Assembly (NCBI GenBank): GCA_000507305.1
Contig: DF239892.1
Span: 219,782-283,781, forward strand
Direction of reading: 5' to 3'
Origin: Breviolum minutum Mf 1.05b.01
Taxonomy: Eukaryota; Sar; Dinophyceae; Suessiales; Symbiodiniaceae
DNA length: 64,000 nucleotides
Of this stretch, positions 34,539 through 48,280 are shown piece by piece. Under the pieces are notes generated by a model. It was not told where the DNA came from, searched no databases, and saw only the letters and a program-made list of their open reading frames with translations. A program made the position numbers and the translations under genes. Numbering within the stretch: position 1 is the first letter of the stretch; every line of letters starts with the position of its first letter.

Positions 34539-37500
34539 GAGAGATCAGAGCCTCAAAACGTTGGTGATATGAATTTTCCAGAGGGATTTCCACGGGTTTC
34601 TGATGATTTCATTTTTTTGCAAGTGAGTCTGGATTCTGGATTCCTTCAGGAATCACGTGGAAGCTGTTGCACTGAAGAAGTAGAAAGACGCAAGTATTGA
34701 TAACTTTGGGATACCTTGGCGCTTGGGGTGTTTGTGTCGTGGGTGAGGATGACACTCTCCTGGACACTTACTCTCCTTTGCCTGCAGATAGTTCTGATCT
34801 TCATGGTTCTACTGGAATTGAGCTGATTGCACTGGATCTAGAAAGAATGCAACTGTTTGACAGAACCTACTTGCAACAGCACTCATGCCATCGCTAGCTG
34901 CATTGATGTTGCTCGCCGAACTTATTGGACATCTAATCGTAAGTCCCTTTATAAAACTTTTTTTTAAAAATATCCAATCATGTTGCTAATAGTTTGTTCA
35001 CATTTCCTGCATATTTTCTCAAGATGTTGCATTTTCATGTGATTTCATCTAAATCCATAGTCCCTGCGGCCACCATGCCATGCGAGTTACTAGTATACAT
35101 CTAGTATACTAATTATGCGATTCAGTCCCACAGAAGATTTGAGACATGAAACATGAGATTCAGATGCCTTTCCATAGTACAGCTGGTGAACGCGTGGGGT
35201 GGAGCGTCGGATTTGTGCCAAATTTGAGGATGCCCCGCTGGAGCAGCATTTCTGCCGAAATCCGGAAGAATTTTTCTCGTTCGCCTGGCCTGTTAAGATA
35301 CCTCTGTAATTCGAACAGTGAAATACTCCGAATGTGAAATAGAATGCAAGTGTATACTAAGTGAATGTTTCATGGTCATTCTACGGCCACTATTATATTT
35401 CTTTCGATCTGTCCACATCATTTCCATCATGACAGAGAGAGTGAGAGGCAATGAATATGCCACAATTCCGCCTCAATGTATTGGGAAATAATAACGTCAC
35501 AGGAGTTGACATACTGACATGGGGCGCATAGCAAAAGCAGTCTCCAGCTGTATCTGGCAAGCTTCACAACACAATTTTTGATTCATACCATCATATGAAT
35601 GCATGGCATATTTCTATATCTTTAACTTTAGAAATATCTACAAAATACATCAAAATACACACATGTACAATATATATATATATATATGTTCAGCATATTT
35701 CATTAGACCTGGAACACACATGGATACACGATGCTCATGATATCATGCTGCCTCCAGGCGCTCCATCGAGGCCGTGTGGGTGGGGGTTCGGTGACCTGTG
35801 TCAAGTCATCTCAGGAATTGTCTATAGCACTTCAATAAATATGGAATATGTATACCAAAATTGTTATATATAAATATACACACCATTTTATTTTACATAT
35901 ACCAATATAGCAATATACCTAGTGAATCCTAATGATGAATAATAACAAGACTATACATAACTATACATATTGTGCGACAGTACCTATCTGTTTTAATCCG
36001 TTTGAGTTACCTCCGCTTCACTGGGAGAAGTTTGAATTTGGATGCTTTGGCTGGCACTGCTATCAGGTTGTCATCCGCCTCAATATCGCGTGTTTGGCTA
36101 ATGTCTTGTGGCACTAAGTGGGGGTCCAAGTTGCTTCATTCGCCACGAGCCAGGCTCGCTTGCCTGATACTTCCAATGAACTGCTTCTCAAGGCCTGTGC
36201 TTTTGGGAAAAGGGAGCGCTCACAATCTCGGCCGGACGAAAACCCCTCTAGTGACTAGTGCTTGGAGATTTCCAGGGCGCGACGGGCTCTTACAAAGTAC
36301 TTGCAATGTCCAAAAATTCACTTTATTTGTCTGGGTATAGGCTGACTTTTTTGTAAAAATTGTGCTGAATCCAGGGCCATATGCTTTGTGCTGCTGCCGA
36401 GTTGCCTCCCTTGTCTGGTGCAGATGCCAGCAGGCCTGGTTTATTGATGTTTGACTTGGTAGGATTAAACAGAAAGTGATTTCAGGAAGAGTTTTTGTTT
36501 GTTTTGGGAAGGGAAAGATTGTTTGTGCACAGTTTGACTGCATATTTCTCTTTTGGTTCCGTAGTTGAGGGAGATGAAGCAAATGCAACTTCAAAATCAC
36601 ACTTGCAAAGAAGCCAGATGCTGTTCTTTGAGAAGAGCCAATTTGTCTTGGGATACATATTCGCAATTTTTCAGAGGTTCATCCATTATACTAGTTTTTC
36701 TGTTAACTATGTAACAAATGCAAGCGGATTTGCGCTGCCTTCAAAAACCATTTCAGTTGACGAGTTAGCTGTGCAAATCAGCACGCCATGTCCTTGGGTC
36801 GCCATGACCGGGCGGTTCCCTACTGTCCTCCGTGGTAGATGATCGTAGCTTGTTGAGTTCAGCAGGCGGGAAACAAAATGAAACATATGAAACGAAGGTC
36901 AAGGCAAGAACAAGATTAAAACATCCGGCATCATCGTTGGTCCAGCCTTTTCTTTTAAAAACCACACTCAGCAGTGAAAAATGTCAATTTGTCAGGTCAT
37001 TCTGCTGGACACGGTACGATTCCAAGAAGTCACAGCTTGGTCGAAAGTATTGCAGAAGTGGTTCGCATTTCTTTGGATCCTGCACCAGGACTGCTGAAAG
37101 TAGGAGGAGACTTCCCCTTCAGAAGAGCATGAAATGAAGAAATTGAAAACCCTTCACTCATATGCTTGCTCATCTCTATTGTGAATATCGGAACCATGGA
37201 TGTTTACATGACCATTTGCATCATGTTTAGCATCACTGAAGTCACTGAAGTGAAGGATGGTGGTTGGAGCATTGTTTGCCATCCCGGTTTGCAGGATTGA
37301 TTGACCGGAAAGCTGTATGGGGCCTCTACTGCATGTACGCAATCGTCGGACTTATGCAACTGGTCGAACTGGTGGACACAGAGGGGGGCACTGGTTGCCA
37401 CGTTTCCAATATTTTCCAAAGACTTATAGATATCGACCTGGTATGATTCGGTGGCCTGTACAGCTAACGTTCTTTCAATGTCTTTTGCTATCCAACTGCA

Positions 37501-37623
37501 AGTATTGTATTTGATCATGTGTCATGAAGGGCCAAGTGAGTTCAAGCCTTTCTTCAGCATGCTTCAGTCATTTCTTGGCCCCCTCAACGTCACTGTTTTT
37601 AGCAAGACAGCCTCGGGCCTCAG
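34539..37623. other. Helicase 3' region and spacer, exons not resolved
   Basis: Possible helicase C-terminal pieces are short, for example NHVEAVALKK near 34650 after TTCAG|G. A frame near 35990-36110 reads FELPPLHWEKFEFGCFGWHC and may be coding. A (TA)n tract lies at about 35670-35687. No other gene is recognised. Confidence 0.3.
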
Positions 37624-40600
37624 GTATGGCTTCGTGTCAAATTACATCAACATCCCGATCTGCCAGTACGTTTTTGGACCTTTGGGAGAGCCAGGACGAG
37701 CATCCATTCAGCAGTGCAACATTTCAGTGCCTTGATAGCCTTATGAGATCTCATGAGCAAGGCAAAGGTGCTTTGGACGGGCCAGTGGACATGGAACAAG
37801 GAAGAAACTACTTAGAATGGGAGAACGCAAAGATACATTCATTAAACATCATTAAGCATGCTAAAGATTTCATCCCGAGACTATTGGATACTTGCATGAT
37901 TTGCTGCAAAGTATTTGCATTAAATTTGCTATGGAATTTCGGATGGTATTTTCAGATTCGGTTTTTGTAGATGTTTGGTGCTGTCGGATACTGATTTTCG
38001 ACGTGGTGTGAGGTATCACTCACGCAGATGCCTTGGAACTTCAAAATTTTCTATGGCTTGTTGCTGGATCGCCTCAGTTTCTTTGGTTCGCGGAGGAAAG
38101 GATGGATCTTTGGTGAAACACTGCTGTATGTGAAAATGTTTGCCCGTTTACCAGTTTACCCCCCCTCCCACAATTTGGCTGTTAAACATTGTTGTGGCTT
38201 GTGTTTTGACAGCGGACGTTTGAGTGGATGATTGCAAAAGCTGAGGATCATTTTTGGTTGGAGCTCATCCCTGCTGATTTTGGCTTGTATGGCTACAGTT
38301 GCTCTTGAGTAGCATTTAATCAGTTTGCGATGTGTGCATGTGGCCGGCTTGTGGGACATGTGGTTGTCAAAAACTGGAGGCAGAAAATTTGGCTCATGAA
38401 GGCCAGTTTGCAACCTACATGATGCTGCTGATGGTTGCTTGATTTAAAATATATCCTTCAGACTCTGCGAAATGCATGGTAGGCCCTTGGCAAGTCTGCG
38501 GTTTGATGGGGTGACACCATCTGAAAAGAGAATAGTATTAGTGGATATTAATGGTAAGTACAGATTTTTGAAGAAAAAGGAGATGTCTTGAAACTTGGTA
38601 TACAGAAATTACAGTAAGCCCGCCTGCTGGGTATGTTTGTTAGGTAGAGTTTTGCTATCCTCTGGTGACAAGTGCAATGACAATTATTTTGACTTTGTGT
38701 CGTGCTCTCTTTCTTTGTGCCAGCCCGGTGTTTTCGGGTGTGGGTTCATATCATTGGTTCTGCTGTGACCCCTACCCACTGCAACTTTTGTGCGCCAATA
38801 ATTGGTGAAGAAGACTTGTGGGCGCAGCATGCTGCAGCCAAGATCCAACATCTTCACTTGCCACAATAACCAGGTGATGTGCTTCTTCTACATATTCTCA
38901 GACGTTGCTGGTGACGGTATGACTATTGAGCTAAGCAAGTTGGAGCCACCAGAGACGAGAGGATACATCCTGACCACCGGACAGACTCTTGGCTCTCTTG
39001 GGGTAGCCGGGGTAGCCGTCCATGCATTGCTTTCCAAATTCATTTTCAGGAATGTTGTCCTCTTTTGTCCAGGATGGTTCGTTTTGCAGCGACAACAGTG
39101 ACCAATGTGCACCTTGGGCGTGAATGCGGGACAAGTATAGGGTTTATGATATGTTGATTGGGTTATTATGGTTTATTGACAACTTATTGATGTGTATTGC
39201 TGCTTTATCGCACCATACATATCCCAAACTTCAGTATTTCGTTTTATTTCAATATGTATTTCAATGCCTACTATTTAGTCTATTCAGAAGACCTCTCTGA
39301 AGGAGTCAATCATGGTCCATTATCGCCTTCCTTGCATTGCTGATATTGCCGGGGAAGCGCTTATCCAATCTGACTGAGGCTTGGTATACTTGGGATGAAT
39401 GGAAAATTCTACTACCCGCCGAACAAAGGGCGAGTGCTTTGGCCTTTGTGGTTGATGGGGGTCTATGGCATCATAATGTATGATATTATATAGATGATAT
39501 GCATATATTCCAAAGATGGAATGGCATGGAATGGCCATGGGGCGGTCATGCTTAAAGCCGGAAACACTACATACGGGGTAAAACCACATGGCTTGAGTAG
39601 TGAATTGAGGCATTAGATGCGAATGGAATCAAGTGAATTTGGTAAGGAAACCGGTCATGAACCTTCACGAAGCGTGATGAAATTTGTAACTGGCACTTGG
39701 CCAGGATTTTCTTATTGGACCTGACCCAGCTTGGGAGATTTTTTTCTGAGGATTCGAACGATACCATTTTCTCTTTCGAACTCACATTTGCGCAAGTCCA
39801 CATTGCCTTGGTGTGCTTGACTTTGCCACTTTTGATCCTCATGTCCTTTCTCTTGCAGGACTTGCCGCATGTTTTGAGATGTTTTGCACAGATGCAGTTG
39901 CAAATCTGATTCCTGATTTTTATTCGCAGTGGTTCTGACATTACTTTTGCGTCTTGTTAGGATCCCCCACAGCAAGTGGTGACGACGCACAGCGCTGGGG
40001 ATGTGATGAAGGTGATGTGGAAGGCGATGGCAAGCTGTTGTATCTTGTCAGTTTTTCTAATGTTGACCTATCTAGTAATTTTCAGTGTTTGATTTGTTTG
40101 ATTATGTTTGAGAATTGTACGATGTTTGCGGGACATAGAACGAAAAGCCGCTCCTCATGACACAAAAGGAATAATTAAGTGATGTCCTGTTAAGTTGATA
40201 TGATTCAGGGATGCTAGCCATTCAGCAAGCTCTTCTTGATGCATCATCAAGTGTCATTTGGTACCTGACTGGGGCGAGCACAAGATTGGCTTTCCGGCAA
40301 ACACATGATGCTGTGATGCTGCTGAGAATTTGTCGATTGGGATCTCAACTTGCTTGGACAGGTGATGAAGACGAAAGTCATGTTTTATCTTATCATTTTT
40401 GCATTGGGTGTCTTGATTTGCAGAGCCAGCATTTATTTCTCTTCGAGTGGAACTGAAAATGGGGCTTTCAGAATTTGAGCTAGTTGCTCCCCACAGCTAT
40501 GATGTCCGTGATACAGTTGAGGAGAGAAAGGGATTGAGATTAAGACCATTGCTTTTGCTTGTGGCTTCAAACATTTCTTTCAGGTTTCTGAGTGGACAAA

Positions 40601-43416
40601 CTGGATTGCATATTCCTCCCATTTGTGAAAGTAGGCACAACCGCTGTGACTGCGAGGTAATATGGCCATTGCAAGCTTGCTGAATCCTGCGCAGTCACTT
40701 GAACTCTATACTTTGTCAGCTTCCCTTCTTTCCTTGACCACTTTAGTGAGTTGTTCTGACTCTATCGGTTCAACTAGGCGCTCACAAGTGAAATCAACAT
40801 AAGATTAGTTAAGATGAACTGTTTGCCAGTCAGCTCTAGAAGTAAGAATGGAGAGAATGGAGAGAATTGACACATTTGACTGAAGACGGTTTTTCGCCCT
40901 TGGGCTTTCCATTTGAAGGATGCGTTTAAAGAGACTTGAGTTAGGAACATCATTGCCTTCATCGCAGCACCGTCGACCTTGCAGAATTCAGCACCTCGGA
41001 CCAAAGACCAGGGCGTGTTAGATAAATCAGAGGTTTGGACTAACATTTTCGTGGACTGGAGAGGATTGACATCTACACAGATTCTTTCAATATCTTTCAT
41101 TCGATATAATAGTGAGGACATGTAAGGACAATATCAATCAATATCATTAATATAGTCATTATGTATACACTACGTATTGTATCGGAAAATGATGTATATA
41201 CATACTGTATATCACACTGTCGCACTCTCTATAGCTGTTTTACAGAAGTCGCATGGCCAGCACGTTTATCATGAATGTAGCTCCAATTTGAGCTATAAGT
41301 GCTAGCTGATTGATATTCAAGGGTCATTTTCCATGGAAAACAAACATGTCAAGGTGACAACACGTGGGTTTGGTTTGCTTTTTCGGTTTACACCTGGGCA
41401 ATCACGCTTTGGACCAGGTGGGAACCTTTGCCGGGAATACCATGTTTCTCATTGGTGCCTTGGGTTGAAGGAAAAATGGAAAACGATCCTGAGAACCATC
41501 CAAAACGGGTTGTTTTTTTAGGTCGTTAATTCTGATCAGAGAGCCACTGAAATACTTCATTTGTGTTCTTATTTTGCAAATTTTGAAATGTCTCGGATGT
41601 TTGAGTGTATGCAATGTAGACTCAAAGCTTTAGAAACTTCAAATGTTCCAACCAAAAAGAGAATTGACATCACCGACTGAACCGCGAGTGCTTCATGGAA
41701 TCTCAGGTGTTTATTTTTTCAGGAGGTTCTTCATGAATCGCAACTGGCGAATCACATTCGTGTGGACAGCAGCTATCCTTGCGCTGAACAATGGCTTCCA
41801 ACTCATGGTCATTTTCAATGCATCTCGGTTCTGTTCTTCATTCCCTCAAGAAATTCATACTCATCCAACACCTTTTTCAGAATGCCTCATGAAGCTTGAG
41901 ATTTGACCCCCTATTCATCCTATTCAAATCCATTGGATGGCTGGACAACAAAAGACCTCACATAGATTTTGGATGTTTTTGTATTTCAGGCCTGGGGTGT
42001 TGGTCAAGATGGCTGGTTTTATGCTTTTGGCAGCGCCTTGGACTGCAGCTTTGACAGTCAGCATGTCAAAGGATGGACACCAATCAACAAGTGACAAGAG
42101 CGCCTGAGAACTGTAGTTCCTAGAGTCGCTTCAAGCGAAAATGCATCCAGGTAATATTCTGATGATCATCCAGGGTATCGCTCAAGTTTTATCGAGTCTC
42201 GCAGTGGTGGAGATTTCGCCCAGCGGCTATGAGGCCTCAGTGCAACTTGGCAAAAAGTCGTGACTTGATGAGTTGGTACAAGGGTAGGCAGCGACACAAG
42301 GCTGAATTGCACCAGTCTTGTGAGAATTATGTGTACGTTTATAGTTTATGATAGGCTTTATGTGACATCACAAAAATCATCAAACAACATCATGAAAGTA
42401 GTAGGCAGCGGGTCGTGGGACTAAGACCGACAGGGGGCCACATGGCTACATTGACTTGGCCGTGTCCTTTCCCTATGGTAAATGACTCCTTGCAACCTTT
42501 TGAGGTACGAGTTCTTGACCAGTATTCACAACGCTGGCATCACCCTCAACTCAAATCTGCAGAACCTCTTTGTGCCTATTTTCCATTTGCACGGCATCGC
42601 AGAGAAATACTTTCCTACAACATCCAACCCACATCCACCTCAAGATCAATACAACGAACGTATGGCAAGTGCCACCTACTTTACGAGCCTTTCTTGCAGG
42701 AAGTCAAAGTACAAGTACAGATAGCCTCCACAACTTGGTTGCTGCCGTTTACCCCTCAGGATGGCAGTCAACCTCGCTGGAGCGCTGACCTTTTGTTGGT
42801 TTTTGCCCCAACAGAAGGAGCAATGCAAAGATTGGGCAGAGGAGTGCCAGATGCCATGGGATATTTGGGGAGGGACCAGAACACAGAGAGAGGCCTTGTC
42901 TAGGATTTGTTTTGAGTTCAGAACCTCAAGACTTTAGGGATCAGACTGTTAGAAGAGGGAATGCGTGGAGCCTGGATTGTAAAGTGGGTGTTAAGTGGTA
43001 CCAGGCCAGTTCAATTTTGTCTTTTAGATATTTTTATATCATATATCTATATTTGGTTCTATTTATTGCTGCAAGGGTCCGTTTCACCAACCATCCCAAA
43101 CAACATGGTGTGGCCAGGATTCCTGGTGGAAGCGGCCAGCTGTTGGTGGAATCAATTTGCTTCTGGGAGGTCGGGTGCAGAGAGAGGTCTGGATGGTTCT
43201 ATTTCCTTAGCTCAGCTCTGTTACTGTTAGGCCCAAGGAGTATGTAATGATGTAATGCAATGATGTGTAGTGATGTAGTGGCAGGAGGTGGTAAGGTAGC
43301 TCATGAGCAGATTTTCGTAGTGCAAATGTCTCCCTTTTTGTGCAGGTGGAGTCCTCTTGTTTTCAGTGCTGGTGTCCCTCCTCAGTGCTTTTCCCGAAAC
43401 CAACTGTGTGGCACCC
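37624..43416 (+). CDS. Folate/biopterin transporter (BT1 family, major facilitator superfamily)
   Basis: Exons in order: 37624-37726 (YGFVSNYINIPICQYVFG); 38028-38112 (PWNFKIFYGLLLDRLSFFGS then RRKGW, the BT1 loop with a conserved GxRR); 38874-38983 (DVAGDGMTIELSKLEPPETR then GYILTTGQ); 39073 to about 39117 (MVRFAATTVTNVHLG); about 39705-39858 (FSFELTFAQVHIALVCLTL); 39961 to about 40029 (HSAGDVMKVMWKAM); 41723-41819 (NWRITFVWTAAILALNNGF then QLMVIFN); 41990-42040 (AWGVGQDGWFYAFGS); 42174-42241 (AQVLSSLAVVEISPSGYE); 42505-42684 (EFLTSIHNAGITLNSNLQN then LFVPIFHL); 42760 to about 42830 (NLAGALTFCWFLPQQKEQC); 43346 to about 43416 (LLFSVLVSLLSAFPETNC). This gives a polytopic membrane protein that would carry pterin-like or related solutes. 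Resolved introns use GA (4), GC (2) and GT (1) donors. The N-terminus and some middle exons (40.0-41.7 kb) were not placed. A T7 run near 39740 may hide a frame problem. Confidence 0.8.
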
Positions 43417-46340
43417 CAGTGCATAGTTGCATGGCATGGTCCGGCAGAAAGAACATCCTAAAAGGACACGGTTACGGTTGGTGCAAGCTGATTGTGTGAC
43501 ACATTACAATACATACTATATTTGACATAGTCAATATCTTGTCAATATGATTCAATCCATAATTGCGGGAGTGCTGTTGCTTGCTCTTGTTTGTCGTGTT
43601 TGTTTCCTCGTCCTCGAATATCAGCCTTGTTTGTGGCAGGTCTTCAAATTGCTGGTGGTCCTGGTTGTTGATCGTAGAAGAGACTGCACAGAATTTCCAT
43701 GTTGCAGAGCACCATTGCCGAAAAAAGGCAAAGGTCTTTGGCAACATACCTCTTCCCACATCCCAGTGGTGATCAGTTTTAGCACTGTGATTGTACCATT
43801 TTTGGGGTAGTATCATATCTGCCGGGATGTGAAGTGCACTGTGCTGTGTGTTAATGAGCGGCAGTGGATATGCCTGCATAATCTGGACGCTGGAAAGTGT
43901 CTTTTGTTCAAGGAGCTCGGTTGCTCCATCCTCCAATCCAAGTTATCCTGTGCCAAAGTGCGCATGCCCCATTTGTATGGACCGATTGGACGAAATCGTT
44001 ATCAAGCTGTGGCGATTGGCCACGTGAATCGAAGCCCGCCCGCGGCTGAAAAAGAAAGGAGACTCATCTTCCATCTTCTATGTCTTATTACGGTTTAGGC
44101 TGTGTGATGTTACGTGTACAACTGTCAGCAACTCTCAAATTTACTCAAGCCTATTGAAGCTCATATTCTAAACGTCTGCTGTAGAAGCCTTCACCATCAG
44201 ACATCAGGGGCATGATCTTCAGATCACGCAGATATCTGTCCCCTTTACAGACACGGCGCGTTCTTTGTGGTTTCTCTGTGCAGAGACAGCCCATGAAAGG
44301 TGGTTTGGAGATACAGCTAGACTCCAGGATGAGCCGGGCATCTTGGGACAAGAGGATCTGGGTGTGTCTTATCTCCTTCCCATTTGGGACCAGGTTTGTA
44401 CAAGTTTGCACCAGGTTGGATGTGGAACAAGAAAATGTCTCTTAGCCATCTGCTCTCCCCAAGGCTTTTGCGAGAGGGTCGCCTTGTGGTTCAACCAGTA
44501 AAGCCTGGCTCTAATACGGAGGCTGGAAGACGTGGGCCACAAACAGACGTTTCCTAAAATGCTTCTTATCAGTGTGGTATGTAAAAAGAGTCGTTGGCCT
44601 GCTACCGTTGGCGCTGTCACAGGCGGGCGTGCTGATGAGGGTTACACAAGGTCGGGATCATTCAAGGTTCTCATCGGACCATTATTGGTTGCTTACCCTG
44701 TGTGTGTCGGAATACTGTAAGTTTCATAGTGTCAGCAAGATCAGCTGTCTAACATTTTTTTAAAAATGTGTGAACCAATGAATTGAGTACGAATTGCATT
44801 GAATTGCAGCTTTGGCTCATTGTGTACTTCTGCTGTTGGGTATGGTATGCCACTGTTGCCGTTAGACGTGATGCTTCACTACATGCATTGCCAGGCAAGG
44901 GAAGAAAGCCGCCGAAGGAGGAGGTGAGTCTCCGAGACATCGACCCAATACAATTCCAGGCCGAAGCGTTTCTGTCTTCAGAGAATCAAATAGAATTGAT
45001 TTAATTTGCATTTCAAAGTCTGCAAAATTGTGTCAGACTTGTTTGGACTTGGAAGCAAGGATTAAAAAACATTCAGATGTTTTAGATAGCTTTCGTCCCC
45101 TAATTGAAAATTTCACTGTCCCTATGCCCTATGGACAGCTTCAAGAAAAAACAAAACATGGATCCAGACTCCAGCCTTTTGGGAGGTTGTGGTACGTGGC
45201 AACAGCAATCCTTTAGAGACGTTTGCACCTCGTGATTTCGGGATGTAGAGTGGCACCTGAATACGGATGTGACTGTTTTTGAGGTTGGACCAGAAATTGG
45301 CCTATATGCGTCTACATCCGGGTGCCATTTACTTGAACCAGCAGGCCAGTCTTTGAAGAAAGTCTGTCAGCTATTTGGGTCCTTGAGTGAGCAGAGGGAC
45401 ATGTGTTGGCTCTTTTAATCTTTGAGAAGAAGGTCTGGGATGTGGATGTAGCAGCGTAGCATGGATCATAGAATGGCATTGCACCTAGTAGTCATTCATT
45501 TTGCAGAATCTATTTTTTGGGGTGACCAGCAGCTGCACCCTTGCTGGGAAGACTTCCTATTTTGTCGAAGAACTTGACCTCAGCAAAAAGATCGCGTGAG
45601 AGTCTCAGGGAAGGAATGCTTCGATTCTTCGGTCTTGGTGATTCAATGATTGATCCAACAAATGATTGATGCAACGACCAATTTGGGGGCAGCTGCATCA
45701 TGCTTGATGATTGAGGTGGGTTATCCCACGAGACTCCAGAAAGATAGAGTACTACACAGAATGCCGCGCATGCCTAAGCAGATATTTCAGACCCCAAACC
45801 AGGAATGCCGTGATGACCTTGCATAGTCTTGTGCGACACACCCAAAGCATCCCAAAGCTGTAAGCGCTGGCTGCATCTAGATACAGAAGGATTCAAAAGG
45901 AGGCAACACTTCGAAGACCACACGGCCGTTGCATTGTTTCCGAACTCATCAGCATGATCACTTATTGATATTGTTTGCGAAGAAAATCATGCTAAATGAA
46001 TCTACAGTATATTTCATATGTCTTCTACAATGGTGCATGTAGCATATACAGTACTTGTATCACATTATATTACAAGCATTTACAAGCTATATGACAAAAT
46101 GCAAGTCTTAGTCTAAATCACGTGATATAATAGTATCTCATATTTGTATACCATTATATACTAATACATACCGTAATCTGTATACGTGTAATATATTTTT
46201 TTATTTACATACATATATGATATATTATCAATTACATATCATGTAGTATGGCATATTTTTCTCATATCTCACGTAACATATCCAATGTATCGGATATAAA
46301 ATCTTACATTGACTGAGGTGAGCACTCTGTGTTGGTACTC
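43417..46340 (+). other. Region downstream of the transporter with unassigned exon-like ORFs
   Basis: Two segments look coding. At about 44262-44393 a frame reads FLCAETAHERWFGDTARLQD then EPGILGQEDLG after a TTTACAG acceptor. At about 44811-44921 a frame reads LWLIVYFCCWVWYATVAVRR, a membrane segment followed by a basic tail (LPGKGRKPPKEE), with a GTGAGT donor after GAG. The second could be a late exon of the transporter or of another membrane protein. An imperfect inverted repeat (TGGCACC..CGGATGT against ACATCCGGGTGCCA) lies at 45251-45327. AT-rich spacer fills 45960-46300. Confidence 0.35.
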
Positions 46341-46344
46341 GCAG

Positions 46345-46880
46345 GTGGAGGAGTTGCTTGGGCGACTCAGGGTTTGACCAAACGTTCTGCTGGGCGCTGG
46401 ACCGAGCATCGCACGAAAACGCGGATCTCCGCTTTTTCTCCAAGGCCAGAGCAGCAGTCCTACCATCAGATGAGTTAATGGCAGCTGGGAAACCAAGAAT
46501 GGTAATGAAGACATCAGTTTTTTTTTATGTGGTATTGCTACTGTATTTGCCGGGCTAAAGCTTTAGCCTTGAATTGAATTACACCTGAATCTCTCATTGT
46601 TGAAGCGGGTGTTTGCCCCATACCGCAGCTGTGATGGAAATGAAAATTTGTGTGCACCCCTCCATTTAGGAAATTTCATGAGTTTGACAACTTGAAAGCA
46701 ATGTCGGCTCAGACTCCTTTGCATCCTCCCGTTACCCAACAGTACCCAACAATGAACTGCTGTCGGGCCTGCTGGCGCGGCCTGCACGACTTGAGCAGTG
46801 TTTCCTTGTTGGGTGGGAGAAGGGAAACCACATGGACATCCAAAGAATACGAGGAGTACGAACAGGAGCAACTTGTTTGA
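46345..46880 (+). CDS. Unassigned gene fragment, two exon-like ORFs
   Basis: The first segment (46345 to about 46500) follows CTCGCAG|G and contains DQTFCWALDRASHENADLRF then FSKARAAVLPSDELM. The second (about 46660-46880) follows CATTTAG and contains KFHEFDNLKAMSAQTPLHPP and NCCRACWRGLHDL. It ends in an acidic tail (SKEYEEYEQEQ) and a TGA, so it could be a terminal exon. Both look like soluble protein, but no family is recognised and the join is not proved. Confidence 0.4.
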
Positions 46881-48280
46881 ATGAAATGTTTTGGATGGTT
46901 TTGGCTGAAAGATGGTCAAAGTATATCAATCAATTGTAACTATGAAAATTGAGTACGTTTTGCATTGTTTTGCCATGTTTAAATTTAGTTGACCGTACAA
47001 AATGATTTCAATATTTTTTCAACAAAGCAGTTCTTGGTGCAGAGTTTGCCTGCCTTTTTTCTGAGGTTTCAGAAATATATGCAGCAAAATCTCCAAAATC
47101 AAACACCAGCAGAAGATTTTGCAACAGAGCAGTGGGATGAATCTTGAGTTTTATTTAAAGACGCAACTCACGTCAGCTCACCTTGATGACAAGTGGAACC
47201 GTTTGCTGGCATTTTGCTGTGATGTTGTGCGTGTTATGAGATGTTTTGAGCATGTATACAGTAAATTGCACTATGTTGATGGGGGGGAACAGTGAGGTAT
47301 GAAGTCATATTGGTGTCTCATTGGTGTAGCACATCAGGAGCTCCACTAGATTCTATTGATTGACAGGCCCAAGGACAACACACTTCTAATGCTGCATGAT
47401 GGAGAACAAATAACAAAGATAGAGACCGAAAGAAAGACAAGGATATTCAGCTGTGAATAACATGTAAGAGGATCAGGGAGAATTGTATTGGAAAAGCATG
47501 ATCAGATGTCATTCATTTCGAATGGTGATGCTGAATAGATTTCATTTTCTACTTAATGTCTTGGTTTGGTTGACCTCCCTACTACCGGTACAAAATGGGA
47601 AAGCTGAGGGCATTGTTGGTTATGGTTGCTTCACTTTGATCGGGCGGTCCTGGGTGTATGAAGGTATGAACTCCTAGCTAAATTATTATTAAGTTCCTGA
47701 CTGCCGTGTGCATATGATCCAAGCCTCCCCATCACTGAGGAATCTGAAGTTCTTCAAGGTGGGGCTTTGGTCATTTCCATGGCTTTGTTTCGCAAGGATT
47801 GCTGATGGATAAAATGTCGATAGTGTGATCTAGAAGGTGTATCAACGTGTGACTTGAAAACTTACTCTGGCTTGAAGCAACGACCCTCTCTCTAGAATTT
47901 ATGAAGGGTGTTTTTAAACTCTTTGCAGCCATAGGCAAGTTAAGCCAGCTGCAGAAACTATGCCACTTGGCTGATGCTACTTCTTTGGCCCGGCAAATGT
48001 GGGGCTACCATCATTCGTCCGAATGGATGCTATTCGAGAGAAAGCAGTCTTCCTACTCAAAAGATCTGCAAGATTTACATGCAAGATGTGTTGGCAACTG
48101 ATCCTTGCTCACTTTCCATGCATGTGTGCATCCAGTCCATGCGAAAGACTCCTCAAGATGTTGTCTATATTATGTTTTTTTATATGCAGAGCAAAAGTAG
48201 TGATGTAGACTAGACGATAAGAATTTGGACCACTTTGAATTCATGAATATCAACTCTGGGCTATCTTTGAATCAGACAAG
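46881..48280. other. Spacer and weak exon-like ORF before the sirtuin
   Basis: A frame at about 47929-48100 follows TTTGCAG and reads AIGKLSQLQKLCHLADATSL then ARQMWGYHHSS, with fair coding character. It cannot be connected to the sirtuin by motif. The rest is spacer. Confidence 0.3.

Noticed and set aside
45251-45327. Short inverted repeat as a terminator or mobile element
   Set aside because: The arms are only about 14 bases with a 6-base bulge and no flanking structure; kept only as a note in the spacer entry.
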